A program made the position numbers and the translations under genes. The notes beneath the pieces were generated by a model. It was given only the letters and a program-made list of their open reading frames with translations. It had not been told where the DNA came from and did no database searches. Shown here piece after piece: positions 46,306 to 57,650 of a DNA stretch of 64,000 bases. Origin of the DNA: Ectocarpus siliculosus (Eukaryota > Sar > Phaeophyceae > Ectocarpales > Ectocarpaceae). Position 1 is the stretch's first letter. Each line of letters starts with the position of its first letter. The stretch covers positions 895,616-959,615 of the forward strand of contig FN649758.1 of the NCBI GenBank assembly GCA_000310025.1, in the 5' to 3' direction.

Positions 46306-46493
46306 TGTTTGGGGTGCTCGGCAGAGTATACTGTCTACGGAGCCTCCGGGGGGTACGCGGATGAAATATGTTGATGGGCATGCTGCATGGCGATGGTGTT
46401 GCCTACCGCATGTCTGTCACTCTCTAATCAACCAAAGGTCTTGAGTCAACCTTCTTTCTCTTTCGGCCTCTGACGGGCTACCGCACCTAAACA
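46306..46493 (+). repeat. Right LTR, 188 bp
   Basis: Same length and termini as the left LTR. Followed by TATCG (46494-46498). Confidence 0.9.
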
Positions 46494-46499
46494 TATCGC

Positions 46500-47399
46500 T
46501 GTTGCTTCACTGTATGCGGAGATATCACCGAAACACCACAGCGGTGGAAGGTGCATGTTTGTGTGACGAACGGCCGTTGCAGGGTCTCTTTTTTTCGGTC
46601 GATGACTGGGGATAGAAAAAAGGATGGACCAGCACCGCAAGAAGGGGGTCATCTTTTTTGTAGATAATTTTTTGGGTCGTCTCTTTCGGGGGAAAACCCT
46701 CTAACAGAAAAGACACCGTAACAAATGGCCTAAGACTACATGTTGTAGCCTACAGTACTGTACTACTGTACATGTATGTAAACTTTGTATCTGTATGGTC
46801 GTATGCATACTGCTCTGTATCACCGCCGTATACCCGTACTTCAACTCATATAAGTTGATATCCTGATCCAAAGGCATAACCTTTCTCTCTCCCTGAGCTA
46901 GCCCGACCTTTTCGTTCGCGACTGGGTGGTGCGTGTGCTCGCACGGTTGTTTCGAACGACACAATAGAATCAAGAAAACGTAGGTACCATGACACACCTG
47001 GATGAGTTACATATTGGATACGAGTAGTCAGTATCCACAAGAAGGTTACTGAGTCTGGGCGGGAGATTGCCCGTTCAGACTCAATACGGACGTAGGCAAT
47101 GAAACCGCAGGATCGATGCGCTGGTACTTACCGTTCGCAGTAGTAGCCAGAGCTGCGCCAATATACAGTCAAGTGGCAGCATGCTCTGCAAAAAAACAAA
47201 CGCACTTATTTTGCAGACAGCACCACTTGCAATGAGATGCGCTACGTGCTGTAGAAACGCTCGAGCGTGATGGGGGCCGTCTTATGCCGCCTGTTGTAGA
47301 CATACTCGTGTAGTACCTGCTCTGGATTGACCCATGTTGTTTTGTACAGCGATTTCGGTGTATAAATTCGAAGTGCAGTCTACACGTTATAACGGACGC
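46500..47399. other. No gene recognised
   Basis: Resumes the site interrupted by the LTR element. ORFs are short and motif-free. Confidence 0.4.
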
Positions 47400-47975
47400 T
47401 ACTGGAATTTCACGTTGGACATCCAATAGACCCCCATGAGAGACGTTGCACGTCAAATATGTCCAATTGCACAGCTGCTTGACGCCCCGTGGGACACTTG
47501 GGACGTCCACTTGGACGCGTGGGACGTTAAGGTTTGGACGCCGGACGTCCAATGGGACGTCGCCTGGGACGTCCTGCGGATCGGCCGATGAGACGCCTTG
47601 CACGTCCCAGCTGGTCGTCCCAACGCGATTTCTAAAACCCAGACTCACAAAAGCCAAAAATATGTAGATAATTGGGTCGGACACGGCTATCAGTGAAGTT
47701 GTGTTTCCTCTAGGTTAGGGTAATGGGGACGTGGTGGGGGTACCATTCGTCGGCGCGGGCGTCTGATGGGACGGCCCACGTGCCACATTGGACGTCCTAC
47801 GGGTCCCATTGGACGTCAAACCCATTCCATGGCACGTCCCCGGTGTCCCATGGGACAGAAATTGGACTTCCAATGGGGCATATTGGACGTCCAGCGCGTT
47901 GCATGGGACGTCCAATGGGAACACCTTGGACGCCCCGTTGGACGCCTGAGACGTCCTTTGGGCAACGTCTACAAA
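47400..47975. repeat. Degenerate GGACGTCC palindrome satellite
   Basis: About 570 bp in which the 8-bp palindrome GGACGTCC occurs at least six times exactly, embedded in variants such as TTGGACGTCCAA and CATGGGACG. A short unique stretch (47630-47730) divides it. Confidence 0.7.
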
Positions 47976-48044
47976 TGTTCGTCTCAACATCTAATGAACG
48001 TCCCACATACACGTATGACATACACACACAGCTGCCAATTCGCT

Positions 48045-48320
48045 TAAAATCCAGCGATGCGCCCACAGCTTTTGGGCACCGGGAACAAAAAGCTCATCGA
48101 ATCTAGCCCATTCGATGCCGTTTGGAGCATTGGGGCGCAGATGACCTTGTCGAACTCCAACCCTCCTTGGCCAGGCTCCAATCTTCTATGTACAGGCCCT
48201 GCACGTTGTCCGAGACCTCCTCGATGAACACGCGCAGATTTCGATACTTCAACCGCATGTTTCGTCCGGCCGACACACACAGCCGGTTTACTATCCTTGA
48301 GGTTAACCCTGAAACGCACA
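48045..48320 (-). pseudogene. Protein-like fragment of unknown family, two frames
   Basis: Minus strand: MRLKYRNLRVFIEEVSDNVQ then GLYIEDWSLAKEGW in one frame, continued as LEFDKVICAPMLQTASNGLD and SFLFPVPKS in another. The two read as one protein with a small indel near 48165. I do not recognise it. Confidence 0.25.
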
Positions 48321-50089
48321 AGCGAATTTCGACGACTGCCGCTGCCCCGCCGTCAGGCTACCTCATCAAACCAGCGAGTGTTCCCAGAGCGCTGAGGTCC
48401 TTGCGGTTACGTCCGCTAAGGATAGTCGGGTGCCATGTTCGCGGAGCATGGTCCTTGTCTCCTTGGTGGTGTTGATGCAGTTGACGACGCATGTATTACG
48501 ACGAGAGTCAACATTAACACTGGGCCGGCCAAGTTTTGATATCGTTGTCCTTCCTTGCTGGATTCAACGTCTACTGGAACGAGTTTTCACAGCAACGCAG
48601 TTGGAACCCTCAAAGCCATGGGAGAATTTTCTCAGGCTTGCATTTCGAACGGACGGGAATGCACGTTCTTGGGGTTTGGTACTATGAATCCCTCCAGACG
48701 TTCGATGCTGTCGAGTGTTTAGTGCTTTCACGGTGATTCGCCCTCGGTTTCTCTTGCTGGTGGGCGCACCTCGTGCTGCAAACACCATGCAATTTACCAT
48801 TCTTTTAGGACGCGGTAGTTTTTTCGATTAGTTTCCGGTCCGGTCACGTTTTTTTCCCGACTTCTCAGCCCCGGCGGACCAATTCTAACTCCGTTATCGC
48901 TGCCGTCGCCGGAACTTCGGGTCGCTTCCGGAATCGATCGTCGGGGTATCATCTTCGAGATTCGACCTCATCTATCTACATGATCAGTATTCGCTGAAGG
49001 TTGCCGGGAGTGCATTTTTTAGAACGTCAATAGCGCTGTCGCTTGGACGCCGTGAATACCCTGGTTGCTTCGTCAGGAAGCCGGAATCAACCATTGGGGA
49101 ATCGATACTCCGAGCTTGGACCGCAAACCAACATATTGCTTCGCATTGCTGCTGGTAATGTTCGTGGACATGTCGGAGGATCACCGGGCCTCGGACAGCG
49201 TCTAATCTGGGGTCTCAAAAAACATTTACAGGGCAAGATCGCCCGCCGAACGACACGGATAATCATAGGAAAGAGCGGGCGAGAGGCTTTGGAGGCTTTT
49301 CGATTTTGTTTCATTATCTTAACGTGTCACGTGAGTAGGTAAGGTCAAGTAGGCGTCATTTCGCTGCTGTTCGGACGTCATATTCAATTCCCGAGAACGC
49401 ATCATGGTAAACGTCAAGCACGTAAGTTGTTGTGAAGAAGGATTGACCACCGTCGTAGAGAAGCAAGAGCGCTTTCATCTGTCGAGTAATCATCAAAGGA
49501 GTAGTGAAGCCTTGCTGTCAAACATCTTATGACTCCACATGTCAAAATGAAGAAAATTGTTAGAGAGCAAAGTGGAAATTACTTGTTGGCGGGTCATTGT
49601 CGGTATGAATACATATTTCTCTACATAAAAAGGTCTCGTCGCACCAAGTATCGGTCGATCGACTAGGATTCGTTTCTTGAACCACTGTAAGATAATACGG
49701 CGCTCCTGAAGCAGCAAGGCAAAGTCTATCGATCCTCTTTGTAGGCGTTTATTGAAGTGTTTGCAACGCCAAAAAAGGGCGAGATCATCATCATCAGGTG
49801 TTCAAGGCTATCCGTGTGGCGTTTTTTTCAACCAACGCGCGCGCGCCGTCCGAGCGACGGTGGGCTCGGCAGGGCAAGCCAGCAACGAGCACGCGGAAAG
49901 CACGTCATCAAGTCGTATCTGGTATATTGGCGTGTCCATGTCGACAGTAGCCAAGTTCGTCCCCTTCTGTGTTCGCTGTTGGCAACATAGACAACAATAC
50001 GTGTTCTACAGTAAGATTGAGTGATAACGTAGGTCTGCATGCTGTAGAATGGACAGCAGTAGAAACGTGCAGAGACCACGTGTGCACAT
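48321..50089. other. No gene recognised
   Basis: Short ORFs only; nothing with a family motif. Sequence composition is ordinary. Confidence 0.4.
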
Positions 50090-51179
50090 ACTGCGGGATA
50101 GTTGTCAACGATGTAGAGTTTGGGATGAAATGAGGCCTCCGGCTACGAAAGCCCGGAGACTCCACCCAGGGTTACTACCCCCGCGTTGACGCCCTCCGTG
50201 TCCTCAACGCGGCAGTCGCTCAGAATACTACCCCCAGTCAAATCAAATATCTAGCACAGTTGGGTGGGCGGGGACGGCTGTTCTTCCTACCGTACTCTCC
50301 CTCCGTTAGGGTTGGGAAGGCTTGTCAAGAGTGGGTGCTCTGTCCAAGCTTATCTGCAGTCAGTCTGTTCTCATCTGCAGAACCCCTTCGCGGTTCCATG
50401 ATTTCGACATTATTTTACTGCGGGATAGTTGTCAACGATGTAGAGTTTGGGATGAAATGAGGCCTCCGGCTACGGCACGGGATCCACCCATACTTTGCCT
50501 TTCAGCTATTCATGCTGTGTCGGTGCCTGATATCTGATATTATAGGAAACTAGTAACCGAGTGTCAGCCATTAGCCTATATCCCGAACGCAAATGTCTCC
50601 GCGAAGCCTTCTTGCAGTGGCAAATCCATTGCTTGGATATACCGCTGCTCCTGCTCCCGCCGATCCGGATATCGCGGACGCTTAGCGGGTGAGCCCCCCC
50701 CATGTATCATGGAGCCTACGTATCGCTGGGCTACCCTTCTCGTTTTCCACCCCACTATCTCCATAAGGACTTCTACGGCCGTCCCCGCGAGGGACTGGCT
50801 GACGGCTCCTCCTACCCTAAAGGAGTGCATAGTATACAAACAAGCCGTGGTGGTCGTTCAACCGGCCGTCCCGCATATGACACTGCAGAGCCGCTGTCAT
50901 CCGAGCTGCGGTCCACTGGGATGTCCCACGAGCCGAGTGTGGCGCTACTGTCGTAGCAAACGAACTCTTTCACCACCTTCCCTGAGTCCACGGCCGTGGC
51001 CGCGGCCAGCTGAGCTTCGGTCAGCTGTATGGTAGTATGCTGTTCTTCCTACCGTACTTCCTCGTTAGGGTTGGGAAGGCTTGTCACGAGTGGGTGCTCT
51101 CTCCAAGCTTCTCTGCAGTTAGTCTGTTCTCATCTGCAGAACCCCTTCGCGGTTCCATGATTTCGACATTATTTTACTG
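50090..51179 (-). mobile_element. Collapsed tyrosine-recombinase retrotransposon, Ngaro/PAT-like
   Basis: Read on the minus strand the order is: repeat A1 (51179-51040), tyrosine-recombinase fragment (50839-50576), repeat B1 (50474-50417) abutting A2 (50420-50278), about 130 bp, then B2 (50147-50090). A1 and A2 (about 140 bp) and B1 and B2 (58 bp) are near-identical pairs. A1-ORF-B1A2-B2 is the split-direct-repeat layout of Ngaro/PAT-type DIRS-order elements. Only the C-terminal end of the recombinase remains and no reverse transcriptase is visible, so the element is internally deleted. Confidence 0.65.
50576..50839 (-). pseudogene. Tyrosine recombinase C-terminal fragment
   Basis: It reads MHSFRVGGAVSQSLAG, then MEIVGWKTRRVAQRYVG. 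HSFR fits the HxxR box, the Trp of GWK the second His/Trp position and RYVG the catalytic Tyr of the tyrosine recombinase/integrase fold. The upstream part with the first catalytic Arg is not present in frame. Confidence 0.7.
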
Positions 51180-53202
51180 TGTGATGTTCCCGCACGGGAC
51201 TGTCGACGTATCGTCAGTCAGAATAGTTCTGGGGAGCCCCAAGATATGTAGGCGGTTGACTATTCCGGGTCTGCAACTGTATGCATTTTATTTTTTGAAG
51301 TGATCGCGAGCTGGCCAACGCGCCATTCTCTTACACACTTGTCTTCTGCCACCAAAACGTGGCCTTGCGGTCATCCGGTAAAAATGGCATCAAAGGCATT
51401 TCATGTTTTCGTCGTTCGAAGGGTCACCGAGTTGCTTCACAGCACACACCAGGTGTTCTACCTCGTGCTTTTAGCAGGTGGTCTTGGTTCTCAGCGAGCA
51501 CCTGCAATAAGCTGTCCAAAGCGGTTTAGCCCGACGCGCTACCGCTGCAAGCTTATCACCAAGAGTTTCGTTTTTCAAGTCTCGTGTCGGGGCTAAACGG
51601 TCGCTAAATATTTTGGTCACACCATCTCCCCTGCGCGGGTAGCCCAATCGCCGGTAAGGTTGAAGCACTCACAGAAATGCCGTTACGGCACGGCGAACGA
51701 TGAACCACCTGCGTTTTCTGCTCGGCTGGGATTTCATCCTACCTCATACTACGAAGTATTTTTCAACGGCCTGACCGACCGCGAAAAACCTTTCACCAAC
51801 TTCCTGCGTACAGACTGTTTCACTGCCCAGCTTGTCGTGTTGACACGGTTGTTCACAGGGACACCGGTCCAAGAGAACATATATGCATTGACTCAAACCC
51901 TGTGAATAGTATCCACACCTGGAGAAGATAGAGACAGTGCGAACGCCATGCAGAACCACGAGGGTGTCGGACATATCGCGCAATCTTCTTACCACATTCC
52001 AAGAGACCCGTTGATCGCCATCACCTCCTACTACACCTAGCCGCCCCCCTACTCGCTGCGACTTACGATGTGCCAAACCCTTCACAGCTTACGAGGTGAA
52101 AACGACATTAATTTCCAACCTTTCGGATAGCATGCCAACAACAGTTCAAGGCTTCTTCCTGCCCACCCTGAATATCAATATGTTGAAACAAATCCTCGTC
52201 TAAACCCCCAAGATGCCAGCCAGTATTAGCCATCTCTCCCACGAGTAAAACGTACACACCGTGTTTCTTCACGACAGTTTTTCGAGTCGCCGAAACACGG
52301 AATACCTTTCGAAAATTCCACCACCTCGCGAAACAAGACTCTTCAGAAATCCACATACGAACTCCCTCCCGTTCTGATTTCCCAAGTTCCAAGATCCAAG
52401 ACGTATCGAAAGTTTTTCCTCCTCGGAAAACATACGTCACCCTCGCGTACGCCAACAACGGCAGCTATCGCAGAGACGTCGCAACAACAAAGGGAAAACC
52501 AATGTCGGACAAACCTTGCACATTCGAATCCTACGTAGTTGAAAAATATTTCCTGGTAGCCGCCCCCCTGCCACAACATTCTCGCCCACTCTGAGAAATG
52601 CAAAAACCTCGCTAAACTCCACCCATTCTCCGAGACATGTTTTGTCAATCCGCTAAGGTAAAACGCGAATAGACATCACAAACAGTTGTATTTTCTCTTT
52701 TCCAGATTACACCCCAATACGTAAACAAACCTCAAGGAAAATTTAGCACTGACCGCAACCTTCTCCATAAACTCACGAACACCCTGCTCCCCGTGATCTG
52801 ACCCCGAGCAACCAAGACACATGCGAAGAGCTGTGCAGGAGGAGCAGGGCTAATCAGCGAGACTATCACGTTGCTCTGTGTACGGCCAGAGAGCGTAAGG
52901 AAGAGAAACATGCGTTGTAGCAATGAACGGTGGTGTTCGTCCCATGCCCAGCATCCCAAAGTGGGTGGCAACAGAGGCAACAAAGTGTGCTGCTCAACTG
53001 TTCTACGCTAGATTCTTCTAGAGTCGAAATATATATCATCGAATCCTAGTATCCTCTCAGACAAACACCGCTACTGTGTCTTTGACAGTATGGAGCGATG
53101 TGCTGTAGATAGCAGATGGCAGCCCAAATCAGTTCATCCTACTACGCCACAGAATATCGATCAACTTCAAGTCGCACGCGACCTTGAAGTGGTGTACCTT
53201 CT
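51180..53202. other. No gene recognised
   Basis: Minus-strand ORFs at 52108-52458 and 52343-52648 overlap and look weakly protein-like (for example RKTVVKKHGVYVLLVGEMAN), but no family motif or splice structure supports them. Confidence 0.35.
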
Positions 53203-55867
53203 CTACTTGCGCAGCTGTTCAAAGTCGACCCCGAGGGGTCCAGACACACGGTAGTTCTTCACCGGTCCGTGCAGGGCGCCCATGCCACTGGTGATGGGCA
53301 CGCCGTTGTTGTCCAAGGCGAATTTGGACGTGTCACCCAGCATCCCTCCGGCCTCGCCATGCATCTGCAGCCCCTCGAAGGCGAGATCAGTCTGCCAGAA
53401 CTCGAGCTCGGGGAGCAGCACACTCCCGGCAGCATCGGTTTTGGAGTTCTGATAGTTGACGCCAATGTTAACCCTGATCGTGACAGCAGAGGTCTCGATG
53501 CGAAGAATGGCGTGGTTGGACAGCACCTCGGACATGCCGGCTGGCCCCTTGCCGCCCACGAAATCCGCACACCAAGCGGGAGCTGTGATGGTGTCCGACT
53601 CCAGCAGCCAGTCGACGAACGGAGTGCGGCCGCGCAAGGACCTGTGATTGATGGCGGCGTCCATTGCGGCGAGCTGGGCGGCCCAGATGCGGTGCCCCCC
53701 GAACGGCCGGCACTCCACCGGGAGGTTGGCCGATGAAACCACCACGCCGCCCGGTAGAACACTATCCTCACCTGGCTTTTGGAGCGATTCAGATTCTTGG
53801 CCGTCTACGAGAATGCGGAGGGAACCTTCCGCCAGACAAGAATGCGAAGAGCAACCCTCCGTTGCGATCGAATAGGGGTTCTTAACCTCGATGACCAGGG
53901 AGTGGCCATCGGGAGTGATGAGACTAACGCCAGACAGCAGCTGCCGGGTGGGAAACTCTTCCGGCAGGGGAGCGGTGACGCGTGCGTTGAGTTGAAACGC
54001 GGGGTCAACAAGCAGGCAGTACCACTCGTTGTCTTCGCCGTACCAGTTGATTTTCTGCCCCAGAAGGCCTACCATGTGGGGGTCTCCACAGACCTGTTTG
54101 GTTTGGTGAAAGTGCGAGGTGTCCGGCAAGAAAAGGCAAATTTTATGGGAAGGAGGAAACGGTCTACTATCCGGTGCTCTAGTAAAGGGTTAGGGTTACG
54201 AAAAATTCGGGTACGTAAGTCCCCTCCCCCCTGGGAGGAACTTCGAAACGTTTCCGTGAATCACCGACAATGTTTGAGCGGTTCGCGACCTTCAGACTTT
54301 CGCGTTCTGTTGCTTCAACTACTACTGTGCCCGCGACAAAGATACTGAATGTAGTCACAGTAGGCGCGATCATTAGAAATTACATGAACCACTTCACGAT
54401 GGAGTATACCGTAAAGTACTAGAGGCTTCTCCAGAAGGATGTTCGGGTGCATGCAATAGTGTGAAAATCTTCCGAAGACAAGCCTGGGGGTCGCGGGGAG
54501 ATGTCCGCCAACTCTCGGGAGCCTCCAAGCCCAGATGACATTCACACACACAATTGTCACTTTCCAGTAGTGCGGGTAAAGGCGATGGCGATGGTATTGA
54601 GGGTAATCCTTCTGGGAGTCAGGAAGGAGAAAGAAAGGGAAATAAATGCAAGAGAAGAGAAGGATCAAGGCGCCGGCGGAAGAGGAAAACGCGGCGTGGA
54701 AGAGAGCAAGAGTTTCGAGCCAGATGACCTTCTTCACAACAAACACGGCAGGGCTAGAGAGGACCCACCAAATCGTGGTGGGAGTATCGGCGACGAGAGT
54801 GACGGTGGTAAATGCACGGAGGACGTTGAAAGCACTCCCAAACGAACGCGCGCTCAAAGTAGTAGCCATGATAAACACGTGCAGGTTTCTTCGGTTATTG
54901 CTGCGGTATCTGTCTTTGATCCGGAGAGTAGCATAGAGGTTACAGTAGAATACCGTTGCAGCTTGGTGCGTCTCGGAACGGAGAGAAAATATACTGTAGT
55001 TGTTCATGGCTGACGCCGGGGCAAGGTTTGCGTAGATGGCGATGAGGAGGTGTACCACAAGGGGCAGGTGCGCGCTTGCTCTCAGCTCAAACAAAGACAA
55101 CAACAAAAATATTTCCGCATGACCCCCGGAGTTCCGTCTCAATCGCCGAACTCTAAGGGTTCGGTACGGAAAAAAATTGAAATAGTCACGGGGCATCATG
55201 AATGCCCATCTTTTGATTTCCAAACCGCTGAATGAGGACCCACGGTGCATGATGGCGCAGCATGAGATGGAGTATGATGGTACTCCATGGAATACTCCAT
55301 GGAATAGGTGATGTGAACGATAATAGAAGCATCATTTGTAACCTGGGTAATCTAGACTCTATTTGTTTTTGGGCTATGTTTGGACAAGAAACGAGTTGGC
55401 CTCAAAACTAAAAACGAGCAAACGGCACAACTGGCCAAGCAAACTTGTGCTTGTGTTTTTATAGAGCACAAAAAACAAGGGTGTGCAATAATGCTGTACT
55501 TCTTTGATACGAAAGGATCCGACCTCCCTTCCTTTCAGATTGATGTACACCACAAAACCCGGTGGTCACGGCGCTAAAACGTACAGGAAACACTCACCGA
55601 GGAAACGATCTCCATGTTGTCGTTCGTGGTATCCTTGTCGTAGGTATCGCATGGACCGGACAGACAATCGCCGGCGACGAAGCTCAGTGTGCACTCGTCG
55701 CAAAGACCGGTGTCATCGTCGTTGATCTGAGAGCTGAGCGTGAGAGGGATTTCCGCCGTGCCCAGACCGTCACCAGCAACACTGAACTCTACTGGGTATG
55801 TGATCGCTCCGTTGACGGGGTCGGTGATGGTCATGTCAACGGCGATCACCATTTCCTCGGTGCCATC
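53203..55867 (-). CDS. VWD-like GDPHM-domain protein, 3' two exons
   Basis: Exon 55598-55867 (270 nt, phase 0/0) reads DGTEEMVIAVDMTITDPVNG, PVEFSVAGDGLGTAEIPLTL and a Cys-rich CDECTLSFVAGDCLSGPC. It ends at donor GTGAGT. After a 1.5-kb intron, exon 53203-54093 (891 nt) reads VCGDPHMVGLLGQKINWYGE and ends DFEQLRK-stop. GDPHM-x-G-x-x-G followed by an aromatic-rich strand is the start of a von Willebrand factor D-like fold, usually extracellular. Conserved Cys, PLPEEFPTRQLLSGVS and LPVECRPFGGHRIWAAQL support a real, intact protein. Upstream exons are not resolved. The hydrophobic stretch LVFCILVVVIFVATAPRA just before the first exon could be part of a signal peptide or intron read-through. Secretion or wall function is inference. 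Confidence 0.7.
54315..55250 (-). CDS. Long ORF with hydrophobic segments inside the VWD-like gene intron
   Basis: 311 codons uninterrupted on the minus strand, between the two exons above. It has several hydrophobic stretches (HLPLVVHLLIAIYANLA, AFSSSAGALILLFSCIYFPF, TIVCVNVIWAW) and could encode a multi-pass membrane protein. No family motif is recognised, and a 170-codon ORF lies on the other strand. It may be chance, a nested gene or a transposon remnant. Confidence 0.25.
   Translation of the reverse strand: MHRGSSFSGLEIKRWAFMMPRDYFNFFPYRTLRVRRLRRNSGGHAEIFLLLSLFELRASAHLPLVVHLLIAIYANLAPASAMNNYSIFSLRSETHQAATVFYCNLYATLRIKDRYRSNNRRNLHVFIMATTLSARSFGSAFNVLRAFTTVTLVADTPTTIWWVLSSPAVFVVKKVIWLETLALFHAAFSSSAGALILLFSCIYFPFFLLPDSQKDYPQYHRHRLYPHYWKVTIVCVNVIWAWRLPRVGGHLPATPRLVFGRFSHYCMHPNILLEKPLVLYGILHREVVHVISNDRAYCDYIQYLCRGHSSS
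55255..55315. repeat. Short CCATGG-type repeat patch
   Basis: TACTCCATGGAATACTCCAT is repeated with variation. It is related in sequence to the satellite at 58.97-59.24 kb. Confidence 0.5.
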
Positions 55868-55869
55868 CT

Positions 55870-57440
55870 GCAAGACCCTCCTATACGCGCGCGGGGCAGT
55901 GGCGACGAAAATAACTACGACTAGGATGCAAAACACCAAGTCTAGCTGCCGATGGGTTTGAAGACCGCCTCGATCGGTAGCAACCGTGGAATGCTGCCCG
56001 TTCTCGACGAGGGAGATAGCGTGCTCAGGTTCTGTGGAACCGTCGGCCTTCGTGTTTTCCTGTAGTGTGGAGTCGAACCCTCCTGGTTTGAAGTTATGGC
56101 TTGGAATGGTCCCCTTCTTTACCTGGATCAGGACCTGAAATTTCAGCGCCGCAGGATACATGTATGTGTCAAACATCCAAGTACGGCGAAGTGCGATAAG
56201 CTACTTCTGCAACTTGGTATCAAATGTCGTACTGTTCACCCTTTCATGGGCCAAGGACGATCTCGATTTGGTCGATTGGACTTGGGACAACAGAGCTGTT
56301 TCATTTATATGACGTCCAAGCATCTTGCGGTTGGCGCCCGAAAGCCGTTTGAGGTAATATTTCACGTTCTTCTGGCAATGCGCTCCCTACAGACCAAGCA
56401 CGAAGGCAAGCATCGAATGTTTCAAGTTTCATGTGTGGCTGCTGTGCTGTGCTTTGCAAGATTGCGCGGTCTGAGGTTAAGTAGTGGTGGTGGTACCGAA
56501 GAAGATTTCATGAGACCTACAGGGTAGGTGCTTTTCTGTGTAGCATCCACGATCTGTCTCGTGCAGATCTGCTGCCAACCCAACTTCATTTGGCTGACTG
56601 ATCGAGAGTAGGACAATAGGCCCTGACAGGGGGACCGACCCTAACCTGTCGGTTTGAGTGGTAGGACGGATGGAACACCAAAAGGGGAAGTCACGCCGCG
56701 CTTTTATTTTGGATCCGTCTGACCCAAAGGGTGATGGTTCGCATTGCATTTGTCGAGCGGTTGCGTAACCTCTTTTGTTTGCCAGTACCGGAAGCGACTT
56801 CAAGGTTGAAACCAACCCGTACGCATTAGCTCGCACTACCCAATGTTGTCCCCGATTGACCTCAGTCGCTATTCAACTCGTAAAAGTTTCGTCGCAGGTT
56901 CGGCGGCGCTCCACAAAAGAGCAACTAAACGCGGAATTACGCGCCAGGGGTCCGAGAGCGCGTGGTCCAAAGATTGTCTTTGCCTCTTGGCGGTACATTT
57001 GGCTCCCGAGTTTCACTCCTCCAATAGATGAGGATTCAAGGGTGTGCTTCCACAATATTGCTGACTGACGGCACTGACGTGAGGGTCCTGTCAACGACCG
57101 CCAGGGGATGTTGCTCATGTTGAACATACAGTAGCTATCGTTCCTCAAATGGAAGCCCTGTCTTACACACAACCTCAAATTACCTGGCTGGCGGAGACCT
57201 GAGCGCAGAGCGCGACGGTGACCATCTTGAGCGGACGCCACATGGTTGGTGATTTCCTGTTTTGGCGACGAAAGTGGGGCGAGAAGCAATGTTGAGCAAC
57301 GTGCCACGCACGCGTCAAGCAGCGATCAAGGCCAATCCTCTTTGGCGATCTGCCGAGTCATGCAACAGTAGGGATAACACATTATGGCCCGCAAGCACAG
57401 CGCTCATCACAGAGATTTCTCTTCCTCTTACTGTGGGTGC
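55870..57440. other. No gene recognised
   Basis: Upstream of the VWD-like gene. A plus-strand 143-codon ORF (56096-56527) has no recognised motif. Missing 5' exons of the VWD-like gene may lie here. Confidence 0.35.
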
Positions 57441-57449
57441 AAGCATAAT

Positions 57450-57650
57450 CCTTAAAGAAAACATTCTCAAGGGGAGATTTGAACCCCGGAGACAGCCTAG
57501 TTGTCACCGCTGACTAGACTAGTGGTCTTGTAGTGGTCATCGCTGTTCTCAACAAAAGCTGATGTCCGCGGTTCGAATCTCCACTTGAGCAATGTCATCG
57601 TGCTTCTCACCCAAACCCAATGGCCGGGGTTCGATCTCCCCTTGAGCACT
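57450..57650. repeat. Cluster of tRNA-like 3' halves, head to head
   Basis: One copy on the minus strand (GGGGTTCAAATCTCCCC, 57470-57489 region) faces two on the plus strand (GCGGTTCGAATCTCCACTTGAGC near 57570-57592 and GGGGTTCGATCTCCCCTTGAGC near 57627-57648). Each carries a B-box-like motif. No complete cloverleaf could be drawn. A word around GCAAGCACAGCGCT recurs at about 57390 and 57757. Confidence 0.45.

Larger units (their letters stand above)
41966..46493 (+). mobile_element. Complete non-autonomous LTR retrotransposon (Gag-only, TR-GAG type)
   Basis: 4528-bp element with 188-bp LTRs at 41966-42153 and 46306-46493 that differ at 7 positions, six of them transitions. LTRs begin TGTTT and end AAACA and are bounded by the 5-bp duplication TATCG. 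A purine tract (GAGCAGGGGGG) lies one base before the right LTR. Inside are a Gag-like reading frame with zinc knuckle and about 1.7 kb without coding capacity; no protease, reverse transcriptase, RNase H or integrase motif is visible on either strand. It must therefore have been mobilised by a partner element. Removing the element and one duplication restores a sequence that continues the flanking tandem repeat (TTTGTCAT, then CGCTGTTGCT). I could not assign a primer binding site. Confidence 0.9.

Noticed and set aside
54501-55013. 170-codon plus-strand ORF
   Set aside because: Antisense of the longer hydrophobic ORF, low-complexity charged composition; no support.
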